Assembly (NCBI GenBank): GCA_049306275.1
Contig: JBAQQB010000219.1
Location: 1-27,230, forward strand
Direction of reading: 5' to 3'
Source of the DNA: JADJTT01 sp049306275
GTDB lineage: Bacteria > Bacteroidota > Bacteroidia > Chitinophagales > Saprospiraceae
DNA length: 27,230 nt
Part shown: piece by piece, positions 1 to 8,421 of the stretch
How the letters are laid out: each line of letters begins with the position of its first letter
How positions within the stretch are numbered: the stretch's first letter is position 1
Notes under the pieces: generated by a model
Databases searched by the model: none
What the model was told of the DNA's origin: nothing
The model's input: the letters and a program-made list of their open reading frames with translations, nothing else
Position numbers and translations under genes: made by a program

Positions 1-12
1 ACTATAAACGAC

Positions 13-3000
13 TTATTGGTTCGTCAATTCAACCACTTTCAATGTATCATCATTGCGGGCGATCAGCAGGTGTTCTTTACCCGCGATGCGGATGCTGCGG
101 ATATTTTTCACCTGCCCTCCGATGGCCTCGCCTCCGGGTTGGCGGTATTCAAACTGCCCTTCCCCCTTGTTGATGAGCAGGGTACCGTAGTTGCTGTCAT
201 ACCGGCCCATCATAATGTTGGCGTCGTAATAGTTGCCCATCAGCAGGAGGTCTGGCAGGCCGTCGGCGTTGGCGTCGAGGTGGATGGCCGCGTACCAGGG
301 CGCCTGCTGGGCTTCAAAGCCGAGCGCCCTGGGTTCAAAGCGGCCTTTTCCGTCGTTGACCAGAAGGAAGGAGCGGAATTCTGTGACCTCGAAGTACTCG
401 CCCAGCTTTTCCTTCGGAAAGATATCGCGGAAAGAAGCATTGGCGAAATCGTTTGCCCGGACGAATTTTTTCTTGATAAACGGGAGTTTGCTCTGCAGTT
501 CTTGTTTGTTGTGAAATGGTATTTCTTTCCCTTTCACATAGTAGCTCAACACCTGCTCTTTGGTCCCGTTGTCGTCAAAATCGGCGTAGTACATGCTGAA
601 AGGCTCCTCAGGAGAGGCTTTCATCCGGGTGTTGAGGCCCTGGTTACCGGCCAGGAGGTCGAGGTCGCCGTCCTGGTCGACATCTACCGGGTACACCAGA
701 TGCCACCACCCTTTCGGAGCGAAAAGGGTTTCGAGCTCAAAACGCCCGCCCTTGTTGATCAGGGCTTTCACGCCATCCCACTCCAGCGCCAGGACGATAT
801 CGGGGGCGCCGTCCTGGTCCAGGTCGGCCAGTGCGCTTCCCCTGACGAAGCCGAGCAGGCCCGCTTCGGGCAGGTAGCGGCTGCTCACATCGGTAAAACG
901 CCCTGTGCCGTCATTTTCCAAACAATAGGACTGCGGTATTTCGCCGTAGGCCCAGGGCCTGGCCCTTGCCCCGATGAACAGGTCAGGGTGGCCGTCGCCC
1001 GTAAAATCAACTGCCTCCAGCGCGCCGGCGGTAATGGAAATGCCGGGGAAGGCGTCGGGCTTCCGGAGAAGGTTCCCTTTCCCGTCGTTCAGGTAAAGCA
1101 AGGGGCTGTTGAAGGGGCTGTTTTCCCTGAATTCATTGCCTCCCGTAGCGATGACCAGATCATTGGCGCCGTCGCCATTGAGGTCGATGATGGCTGCTTT
1201 TACATCCTCGTACGTGCTGTCGCTTCTCATCTCCTCGTTGAGTATCCGGCGGAAGGTTCCATCGGCCTGCTGGTAAAAGAGGCCGTTGAACTCCCTTTTT
1301 GCCGACCCTGCGAACACATCGTCCAGCCCGTCGCCGTTCAGGTCGCCAACGGCGAGGGCGGGGCCGTCTGATGAGGTGGAAAAGGGGATCAGCACCTCCC
1401 TGTCGAATTCGACGAAGATGTTTTCCTCATGGGTATACGCCAGCTTGTATTCGTTTTCTCTCGATACGAACTGGTACTCAAACCGCTTTCGCAAGCGGGC
1501 ATAATCGAAAACCGGGAGATCCGGCTCCTTTTTTGCCTGCAATACATCCCCCCCGACATTCCGATAGGTGGAATAAGTGCGGTCGGGCCAGACGACCAGC
1601 ACAGAGTCAACCACCGGACCGGTTTTGGTGATATGGACGGGACCGGTCATCGACGATTGGAAGCCACGGGTTGCGAAGTGCTCGGCGTATTGCACGCGGC
1701 CCTGTTGATAAGCCACCACTTTGGCGCCGTAGGCGAAGGGGTTTTTCCCATCGCCTTCGAGGTATATTTTCAGTGATTTCGAGCCGGGGTCTTTCGCCAG
1801 GTTCTCGTAGAGAAAAGCGGGGTCGTCGATGTTGTTGGTCAGGATATCCAGGTCGCCGTCGTTGTCGAGGTCGGCATATGCGGCGCTGTTGGAATAGCTG
1901 ACCCTGTCGTTTTTCACCCTGGAACCGGCGTCCTGAAACTGCAGGGCCGGCGTGCCGAGGAAAAACTTGTTCAATATTTTGATCTCCGGAATGCGGTTGA
2001 TCACCTCCATGTCCTTGTCCTCCAACTGGTCGAACTGTATCTTGTACTTGATGTCGTTGGTGGCCTCAAAATCGACGTAATCCATATCGTTCATCCGCTT
2101 GGGGATACCGTTGCTGATGAAGATATCGCGGACGCCGTCGAGGTCCATGTCGAAGATCAGGGGCGACCATGACCAGTCGGTGGCAAAAATGCCGGCATAC
2201 CTGCCCAGCTCGCTGAAGGTATTGTTGCCGTTGTTGAGTTGCAGGCAGTTTTTGGCGTACTGGTTTCCGTAGCCGAAGTTGAGTTTGAACCTGAAAGTGC
2301 TGGGTTCCTCCTCCCCCAGCGACCGTTTCAGGATCACCGGGTCTTCCGGAAGCATGTCGAGGGAGATAATATCAGGCAGGCAGTCGTTGTTGAGGTCGGC
2401 TACGTCGACGCCCATGGTGAATTTGCTGGTGTGGCCGATCTGCGTGGTCAGTTCCTCCCGGAAGGCGCCGTCGCCCTGGTTGATGTACAGGTAGTCGTTT
2501 TCGTGAAAATCGTTGCCCACATAGATGTCGGGATAGCCGTCGAGGTTGAAATCGCCGAATGCCAGCCCCAGCCCGTACCCGATCACGGTGCTTTGGATGC
2601 CTGCTTCTGTGGTGACATCGGTGAACCGCGCTCCGTCGTTGCGGTAAAGCTTGTCGCCAGAAAGGGGGTGCACGGTGTTCCTGAAACTCTCACGGGTCCC
2701 AAACGTGCCGTTCTGGTGCACGCTGTGGTTCATCAGGTAGAGGTCGAGGTCGCCGTCAAGGTCGTAGTCGAAAAAGCCGGCATGGGTGCTGAAGCCCCTG
2801 AAGCCGATTCCGTATTCCTCCGCGGCTTCCTGGTATTGGGGCACGCCGCCGGGATCGATACCGGTGCAGATGAAGAGCATGTTGCGGCTTTCGAGCTCCC
2901 GGTACTGCCCCACCTGGCAGAGGTAAATATCCAGCAAGCCGTCGCCGTTAACGTCGGCCACGGCGGCCCCGGCCGACCAGCCATTCTCTCCTCCGTCTAC

Positions 3001-3315
3001 GCTGGTTAGTTCGCTCACATCCCTGAACTTCAGTCCGCCCTGGTTGAGGTACATTTTTTCCTTGCCGAGGTTGGAGGTGAAATAGACGTCGGCCAGGCCG
3101 TCGTTGTTGAAATCGGCCACCGCGATGCCGCCCCCGTTGTAGTAGTATAGGTAGTTCAGAATGTTCAGGCCGGTCGATACCGGGAGGGTGTTGGCGAAAT
3201 CGAGGCCGGTTTCCTCCTCGGTTTTCAATTCAAAAAGAAAATCTCCCGTCTTCTCCGGTTTACAGGAGAAGAAAAAGAATAGCAAAGCCAAACCGCTTAT
3301 CAGTCCTGTTTTCAC
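13..3315 (-). CDS. FG-GAP/VCBS-repeat, ASPIC/UnbV-domain surface lipoprotein (1,100 aa)
   Basis: Predicted outer-membrane lipoprotein. Residues 1-18 form a hydrophobic signal ending in a lipobox (FFSC) with Cys18 as the lipidation site. About 14 calcium-binding-like repeats of the form DxNxDGxxD follow (for example near residues 68, 121, 183, 255, 307, 390, 482), typical of FG-GAP/VCBS beta-propellers. An ASPIC/UnbV-type segment at about 525-590 carries the GFQSS and VVWPD motifs. A second propeller fills the C-terminal half. The start is GTG and overlaps the stop of the upstream paralogue by 4 bp (GTGA), so the two are translationally coupled. The stop is TAA, 12 bp from the window start, so the gene is complete. 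In Bacteroidota such proteins often flank SusC/SusD loci; the exact role is unknown, and surface glycan or protein binding is inference. Confidence 0.93.
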   Translation of the reverse strand: MKTGLISGLALLFFFFSCKPEKTGDFLFELKTEEETGLDFANTLPVSTGLNILNYLYYYNGGGIAVADFNNDGLADVYFTSNLGKEKMYLNQGGLKFRDVSELTSVDGGENGWSAGAAVADVNGDGLLDIYLCQVGQYRELESRNMLFICTGIDPGGVPQYQEAAEEYGIGFRGFSTHAGFFDYDLDGDLDLYLMNHSVHQNGTFGTRESFRNTVHPLSGDKLYRNDGARFTDVTTEAGIQSTVIGYGLGLAFGDFNLDGYPDIYVGNDFHENDYLYINQGDGAFREELTTQIGHTSKFTMGVDVADLNNDCLPDIISLDMLPEDPVILKRSLGEEEPSTFRFKLNFGYGNQYAKNCLQLNNGNNTFSELGRYAGIFATDWSWSPLIFDMDLDGVRDIFISNGIPKRMNDMDYVDFEATNDIKYKIQFDQLEDKDMEVINRIPEIKILNKFFLGTPALQFQDAGSRVKNDRVSYSNSAAYADLDNDGDLDILTNNIDDPAFLYENLAKDPGSKSLKIYLEGDGKNPFAYGAKVVAYQQGRVQYAEHFATRGFQSSMTGPVHITKTGPVVDSVLVVWPDRTYSTYRNVGGDVLQAKKEPDLPVFDYARLRKRFEYQFVSRENEYKLAYTHEENIFVEFDREVLIPFSTSSDGPALAVGDLNGDGLDDVFAGSAKREFNGLFYQQADGTFRRILNEEMRSDSTYEDVKAAIIDLNGDGANDLVIATGGNEFRENSPFNSPLLYLNDGKGNLLRKPDAFPGISITAGALEAVDFTGDGHPDLFIGARARPWAYGEIPQSYCLENDGTGRFTDVSSRYLPEAGLLGFVRGSALADLDQDGAPDIVLALEWDGVKALINKGGRFELETLFAPKGWWHLVYPVDVDQDGDLDLLAGNQGLNTRMKASPEEPFSMYYADFDDNGTKEQVLSYYVKGKEIPFHNKQELQSKLPFIKKKFVRANDFANASFRDIFPKEKLGEYFEVTEFRSFLLVNDGKGRFEPRALGFEAQQAPWYAAIHLDANADGLPDLLLMGNYYDANIMMGRYDSNYGTLLINKGEGQFEYRQPGGEAIGGQVKNIRSIRIAGKEHLLIARNDDTLKVVELTNQ

Positions 3316-6300
3316 TGTCCTTTTTTGATGAGTACTGGTTGATCGTTGTTCCGCAAAAAGAGGTAATGTGTTGCTGCCCCTGCCCTGATGGCGGCGATAT
3401 CCCTGATCTCACCGGTGATCCAGAGGTTGGCCCGGGCTTCGGGCACGAAGCGAAACTGCCCTTTTCCATCATTTTCCAACACCCCTCCAAAGCTGGCATC
3501 CATCATCGACAGCTGGGGCATGAGGTCGAAATCGTTGCCCCCGGTCAACAGGTCCAGGTCGCCGTCGCCGTCGTAGTCGGTTGGCAGAATGGCCTTGATG
3601 GAGGAGAGCTGCGCCTCCTCGGGCAGCGCTTCCATCCGGAATTTTCCTCCTCCCTCGTTCCAGGCGATGGCCGATAGCATGTAGTTGCAGGTTTTCTGGC
3701 CTGCTTTTTCCATCAAAGGCCCGGTGAACAGGTCCTGAATCGACTTGGTGGCGTATTCCGAGTGCTTGAGGGATGTTTTCTTGATCGAGGGGAGTTGGTC
3801 CTGCAAAGCTCTTTTCAGCAGTACCGGCATGTCCTTCCCGTCGACGGTGCGGGTCATGATCTTATCGATGGTATTGTTGCTGTCGAAATCGTTGATCCAG
3901 AGCTTCAGGGGCGATTCGGCGCTGGCATACAGGTAGCAGTTGGAGCCGTGGTTGCCCAGGATCAGGTCCTGATCGCCGTCGCCGTCGAGGTCGGCGGCTT
4001 CGATGGCATAATACCAGCCGTAGTAATCCGGCAGATTGGTTTTTTGCTCCGCAAAGCGGTTTCCGTCGAAGCTGAACACCCGCGGAGCATCCCAGTCTCC
4101 GGCCAGTATGAGTTCAGCTGCCTCATCGCCCATCACATCGGCAAACACGGCCGAAGTGACCATGAAGATTCCTTTGAAATGGTTGAACTGTTTCTCCGAC
4201 ACTTCGGTAAACCGGCCCTTGCCGTCATTTTGGTAGAGAAAATGCACGGGACTGAAAGCGTAGTGGCCGGGCACGGACCTGGAGAAGATAAACAGATCCT
4301 GATCGCCGTCGCCGTCGTAGTCGTGTGCCAGTATTTCCGAGGTATTCATGCCGATTTCCGGCGACAGGCCGTCGCTGGAACTGAAGTTCCCTTTCCCATC
4401 GTTGAGGTACAGGCGGTCGCGGAACATGGGGTCGTTGGGCGGATAGTGATTGCCGCCCGAACCCACCACGAGGTCTGCGTCCCCGTCGCCGTCGGCGTCG
4501 AAGAAGCGGCAGGCGGTGTCTTCAAAGTGGAGGTGTTTGGCGAGGGCGGGCTGTGGTTTTTCGACATAGCCATTGGCGGTTTGGAAGTAAACCCTCCCCG
4601 GCTGGCCTGCCGCGCCGCAGATGAAAACATCCTCCCTGCCGTCGCCGTCGACGTCGGCTACGCAGGCTTTGGGGCCTTCTTTCGACAGCATGCGGTAGAT
4701 GCCGCGCTCGTTGTAATAGTCGACGTAGTCGTCTTCCACATGGGCGCCAAATCCTGCCGCGACCTGCTCAAACAGGGGGAGCGCTGGAGAAGGCTTTTGG
4801 TAAATGCCTTGCGCATCCGCCTGGGCGAGGCGCAGCAATTCGCCGGGAGCGGGCTGGCGCACCATGGTGGTCCGGTTATCGGGCCAGACAATCCGCACCG
4901 AATCTGCCTGCGTATCGGCGCCCAGACCGAAGACCAGGGTATTCTCCACCGATGACTGGAAGCCGCGGCTGGGGTTGACCTGCTGGTACTGGAGGCTGCC
5001 TCCGGCGTAGACATACGCCTTGGCGCCGATGGCCCCGGTGTTGGGCGCCTGGCCTTCCAGCTTGATTTTCAGGGTTTTGTTGGTGGTGTTGTTTTGATAA
5101 ACGAGGCAGGGCTGGTTGACGTTGCTGACGACCAGGTCGAGGTCGCCGTCGTTGTCGAGGTCACCGTAGGCGGCGCCGTTGGAGAAGGTCTTCTGGTCGA
5201 GGCCCCATTTTTTGGAAGCATTTTCGAAGCGGTTGCCGGAGATATTGCGGAAAGCCAGGTTGACGAGGGGCTCGGAGGGCATCTTGTCGATGACGGTGTT
5301 CATATCTTCCTTTTTCCCCGTCAGCGCCATCTGCTGGATCACCTCGCTGGCGAAAAAGTCCATGAAGTCGAGATCGATCACGTCGTGGTAGATGCCGTTG
5401 CAGACAAAGAGGTCGGTGTACCGGTCGTGGTCGGCGTCGAACATCAGGGCGCCCCAGGACCAGTCGGAAGCGGCAACGCCCGCATGAAAGGCGATTTCCT
5501 TGAATTTTTTGCCCCGGTTGATTTGCAGGGTGTTGTGCATGAACTGGTTATAGAATCCGCTCTCCACCTTGAGCCTGCGCAGGTTGATGTCGTCGAAAGA
5601 GGAGGTGGTTTTCAGGCGGTATTCATCGCTGGGCATCATGTCGGTCACGAAGAGGTCGAGCAGCCCGTCGTTGTTGACGTCGCGCAGGTCGGCGCCCATG
5701 GAGGAGTGGGAGATGTGGCCGAAATAGTCTTCGAGCGACTCTTTAAAGGTACCGTTTCCCTGATTGAGGTATAAATAGTCTTTTTCGAAAAAGTCGTTGG
5801 AGATATAGAGGTCGTCATACCCGTCGTCGTTGATATCGCCCACGGTGACGCCCAGGCCGAAGCCGATCAGGCTCTGGTAGATGCCGGCTTCTTCCGACAC
5901 ATCGACGAATTTGCCATTGTCGTTGCGCAGGAATTTATCGCCGCCACCTTTGAGGAAATCCCTCACCGGCCAGTCCTTGGCCGGCAGGTCTCGTTTGTTG
6001 GAATAATTGAGGGTATTGGTGGGAATGAAGCTGTTGTTGAGGATGTATACGTCGAGGTCGCCGTCTTTGTCGTAGTCGAGGAAGGCGGCGTGGGTGGTGT
6101 AGCCGTTTTCGTCGAGGCCATACTCGGCGGCCTTTTCGGTGAAGGTCAGGTCTTTATTATTGATATACAGCTCGTTGTGCTGGTCCTGCCCTTTGATAAA
6201 CCCGGCGTTGCAGACATAGATATCGAGGTAGCCATCGCCGTTGATATCGACCATGACCACGCCGGTGCTCCATTTGTTAGCGGAGCCTGCGCCTGCTGTG

Positions 6301-6596
6301 GCGGTGATATCCTCGAATTGCCAATCGCCCTTGTTGAGGAATAGTTTGTTTTCGCCCATGTTGGCGGTGAAGTAGATATCGGGGAGCCCGTCGTTATTGA
6401 TATCGCCGATGGCAACGCCGCCGCCGTTGTAGAAATTCCTGTAGGAGAAGATGTTGAAGTCCTCGTCGTTGGTCACCTGATTGGTAAACCGGATGCCCGT
6501 CTGGTTTTCGGGCATAAGGGCGAAGAGGGTTTCCCAGGCGGGCTTTTTGCAAGCTGCCAGGGCCGCCAGAAGGAGGAGGGGGAGGAATTTCTTCAT
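3312..6596 (-). CDS. FG-GAP/VCBS-repeat, ASPIC/UnbV-domain surface lipoprotein (1,094 aa)
   Basis: Paralogue of the following gene, with the same architecture. The frame is open for 11 more codons upstream, but the internal ATG at 6596 begins a textbook lipoprotein signal (MKKFLPLLLLAALAAC, Cys16), so that start is chosen. About 13 DxDxDGxxD-type calcium-binding repeats are visible. An ASPIC/UnbV-type segment lies at about 510-590 (GFQSS and VWPD motifs). The first propeller contains NGGGVAIGDINNDGLPD, almost the same as the matching motif in the neighbour. An intrinsic terminator sits about 50 bp upstream, so this gene probably has its own promoter rather than relying on susCD readthrough. 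The stop overlaps the next start by 4 bp. Likely surface-exposed with a binding role; automatic pipelines sometimes mislabel this family RNA-binding because of the UnbV name. Confidence 0.93.
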   Translation of the reverse strand: MKKFLPLLLLAALAACKKPAWETLFALMPENQTGIRFTNQVTNDEDFNIFSYRNFYNGGGVAIGDINNDGLPDIYFTANMGENKLFLNKGDWQFEDITATAGAGSANKWSTGVVMVDINGDGYLDIYVCNAGFIKGQDQHNELYINNKDLTFTEKAAEYGLDENGYTTHAAFLDYDKDGDLDVYILNNSFIPTNTLNYSNKRDLPAKDWPVRDFLKGGGDKFLRNDNGKFVDVSEEAGIYQSLIGFGLGVTVGDINDDGYDDLYISNDFFEKDYLYLNQGNGTFKESLEDYFGHISHSSMGADLRDVNNDGLLDLFVTDMMPSDEYRLKTTSSFDDINLRRLKVESGFYNQFMHNTLQINRGKKFKEIAFHAGVAASDWSWGALMFDADHDRYTDLFVCNGIYHDVIDLDFMDFFASEVIQQMALTGKKEDMNTVIDKMPSEPLVNLAFRNISGNRFENASKKWGLDQKTFSNGAAYGDLDNDGDLDLVVSNVNQPCLVYQNNTTNKTLKIKLEGQAPNTGAIGAKAYVYAGGSLQYQQVNPSRGFQSSVENTLVFGLGADTQADSVRIVWPDNRTTMVRQPAPGELLRLAQADAQGIYQKPSPALPLFEQVAAGFGAHVEDDYVDYYNERGIYRMLSKEGPKACVADVDGDGREDVFICGAAGQPGRVYFQTANGYVEKPQPALAKHLHFEDTACRFFDADGDGDADLVVGSGGNHYPPNDPMFRDRLYLNDGKGNFSSSDGLSPEIGMNTSEILAHDYDGDGDQDLFIFSRSVPGHYAFSPVHFLYQNDGKGRFTEVSEKQFNHFKGIFMVTSAVFADVMGDEAAELILAGDWDAPRVFSFDGNRFAEQKTNLPDYYGWYYAIEAADLDGDGDQDLILGNHGSNCYLYASAESPLKLWINDFDSNNTIDKIMTRTVDGKDMPVLLKRALQDQLPSIKKTSLKHSEYATKSIQDLFTGPLMEKAGQKTCNYMLSAIAWNEGGGKFRMEALPEEAQLSSIKAILPTDYDGDGDLDLLTGGNDFDLMPQLSMMDASFGGVLENDGKGQFRFVPEARANLWITGEIRDIAAIRAGAATHYLFLRNNDQPVLIKKGQ

Positions 6597-6644
6597 AGGT
6601 GAGCATTTGCCCTTGGGCGGCGGGCCCAAAGATGGGCTGAAGTT

Positions 6645-6679
6645 AAAAAAGGAGGGAGGATTTTGGCATCCTCCCTCCT
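6645..6679 (-). terminator. Rho-independent terminator below susCD
   Basis: Read on the minus strand, a perfect 12-bp stem (AGGAGGGAGGAT / ATCCTCCCTCCT, 6650-6661 and 6668-6679) closes a 6-nt loop and is followed directly by a run of six T. This is a canonical intrinsic terminator. It lies about 190 bp past the susD stop and about 50 bp before the first VCBS lipoprotein start, so it separates the two transcription units or attenuates readthrough between them. Confidence 0.8.
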
Positions 6680-6699
6680 GATTATTTGCCTAAAGACTA

Positions 6700-6857
6700 C
6701 TCACCCCCGGCCCCTCTCTTCAAAGAGAGGGGAGCTTTTTGAGCTTGAAGTTCATACAACCCTGAAATGCGATGCTTTTGCAAAATACAGGGTAGATGAA
6801 TGATTCCTTTGAGTGCCAAGAGCTCCCCTCTCTCGGGAGAGAGGGGCCGGGGGTGAG
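6700..6857. repeat. REPIN-like paired inverted hairpin repeat, copy 1 (158 bp)
   Basis: Two 37-bp arms (6700-6736 and 6821-6857) are inverted copies of each other, matching at 34 of 37 positions with all differences in the central loop. Each arm is itself a hairpin: CCCCTCTCT, a 4-nt loop, then AGAGAGGGG. The outer ends read CTCACCCCCGG. A copy with related arms and the same inner border (AGCTTTTTGAGCTTGA) lies at 22548-22710 in the opposite orientation. Two inverted REP hairpins around a spacer is the layout called a REPIN. No coding potential is seen. It begins 13 bp after the susD stop and may also stabilise the 3' end of that transcript. Confidence 0.75.
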
Positions 6858-6869
6858 TGCGAAAAATTC

Positions 6870-8399
6870 TTAATACCCCGGATTCTGCTGCAGATTCGGG
6901 TTAGCGGAGAGCTCGATGGCGGGGATGGGGAACAGCAGGCGGGTCGGATCGCTTTGTCCCTTGTGCGACCAGGGTTCAAGGAATTTGCCAAAGCGGATCT
7001 GGTCCTGCCGGCGGTGTCCTTCCCACCAGAGTTCGTAGCCGCGTTCGTTGTAGATATCTTCCAGATCCACGTCGCCTCTGGGGGTGGCGTTTCGCTCTTC
7101 CCGAATCGAATTGACCAGGCTGGCAGGCGTATCGCCACCTGTGGCGGTTCCGCCGCGGGCGATGGCTTCTGCCTTCATGAGCAGCACATCGGCATATCGG
7201 AAGATAGCATAGTCGTTGTCAGAACGGTCGACGTTGACGAAGTCGGGGATGTACTTGATCCCGCGGATACCGGTTACCTCGAGGTTGTTGCCGGTTTCGA
7301 AGATATCAACTTCCTTGGTGAAGGCCAGGGGGTTGCCGCGACGGTCGTTGAGCGCCACACCGTCCTTGTCAAATTGCTGGCCGGCCAGGAAACCTGCATG
7401 GAGGCCCGACACAGGGGTCAGGTCGGCAGGTTCTGCGCTGAGCCGAACATCGTTGGGGTCGTCAAACTTGTCATAGAAATCGGCGATGGTGCAGAAGCCA
7501 TTCCAGCCGCTGGGGTTCTGGTTGTAGTGCAGGGTCATGTGCCAGCGGGCGCGGATTTCGCCGCCCTGGATACCGCCGTCATTCTTGGAGGAGAAAATCA
7601 GCTCGGAAGAGACCTGGTCGTTGTTGGGACGGAAGTTGTCGTAGTAGTCCTCGTCGATGGCATAGTTGCCGGAGCTGATGATCGCGTCGCAATACTCGAT
7701 CACCTTGTTCATGTCGGCGGCGGAGAAGGATGGGTTGGCGCGGTCGCCGGTCCAAACGCCTTTGTTGAGGTACATTTTGGCGAGCAGGGCGCGGGCTGCA
7801 TCCTTGGAAGCTACCCAGGCATCCGTATTATCGGGAAGATTGGGCAGGATGGCTTCCAGTTCGGAGATGATGAAGTTGGTAGCGTCGGTGCTGTTCAACA
7901 CAGTCGGGTCAGTCAGGGCGATATCGGAGCCCGCTTCGCGGAGGGGCACCTGGCCCCAGTGGTCTACAAAGATGTACATGTAGAAGGCGCGCAGGAAGCG
8001 GGCAGCCATCTCCTGTTCCTGACTGGGGTTGAAAGCCAGTACGTTGTTGGCCAGATAGAGGCCACGTCCCATGCTGTTGAACGAGTTGCGGATGAAGTTG
8101 TGTTCCGAATCCCAGGTGTGGTCGTGAAGGGTTCTCCACACGCCGTTGTCGTCCCAGTCGGTGCCGCGGGTGGGGCCCATGACCTCGTCGGAGCTGTGTT
8201 CCTGGAGGCTCCAGATATTGTCCTGCACCTGGAACTGCCACAGGGTGGTATAGGCATCGTTCAGCAGCGACTGCACATCGACGTTGCCTGCTTCGGGTAC
8301 CAGGCCGTCGTTGATCTCCTCGGTGAGGTCGGTACAGGACCCCAGCAAGAGGGAGGCAGCAAGCAGGCTGGCAAGGGTGAAACTATTTATGTACTTCAT
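6870..8399 (-). CDS. susD-like: SusD/RagB-family nutrient-binding outer membrane lipoprotein (509 aa)
   Basis: Surface lipoprotein that captures a glycan or other ligand and hands it to its SusC partner. The signal peptide ends in LLLGSC with Cys22 as the lipidation site. Family hallmarks are present: an N-terminal TPR-like region, FRYADVLLMKAEA, then NERGYELWWEGHRRQDQIRFGKF-type sequence, and a C-terminus ending PNLQQNPGY. Length is normal for the family. It begins 22 bp after the susC stop, so it is co-transcribed with it. The ligand cannot be read from the sequence, and no glycoside hydrolase is adjacent. A REPIN-like repeat and a terminator follow. Confidence 0.96.
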   Translation of the reverse strand: MKYINSFTLASLLAASLLLGSCTDLTEEINDGLVPEAGNVDVQSLLNDAYTTLWQFQVQDNIWSLQEHSSDEVMGPTRGTDWDDNGVWRTLHDHTWDSEHNFIRNSFNSMGRGLYLANNVLAFNPSQEQEMAARFLRAFYMYIFVDHWGQVPLREAGSDIALTDPTVLNSTDATNFIISELEAILPNLPDNTDAWVASKDAARALLAKMYLNKGVWTGDRANPSFSAADMNKVIEYCDAIISSGNYAIDEDYYDNFRPNNDQVSSELIFSSKNDGGIQGGEIRARWHMTLHYNQNPSGWNGFCTIADFYDKFDDPNDVRLSAEPADLTPVSGLHAGFLAGQQFDKDGVALNDRRGNPLAFTKEVDIFETGNNLEVTGIRGIKYIPDFVNVDRSDNDYAIFRYADVLLMKAEAIARGGTATGGDTPASLVNSIREERNATPRGDVDLEDIYNERGYELWWEGHRRQDQIRFGKFLEPWSHKGQSDPTRLLFPIPAIELSANPNLQQNPGY

Positions 8400-8421
8400 T
8401 TCTGTTGAAATTTTTAGTTGT

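Noticed and set aside
16..1371. Long plus-strand open frame opposite the first VCBS lipoprotein gene
   Set aside because: Antisense shadow. The low-complexity valine-rich translation comes from the reverse complement of repeated DGDxD codons.
3762..4955. Plus-strand open frame of 397 codons opposite the second VCBS gene
   Set aside because: Same cause as the other antisense frames; no start context and no domain.
6813..8408. Plus-strand open frame of 531 codons opposite susD
   Set aside because: Begins inside the repeat arm and runs antisense to a clear SusD gene.
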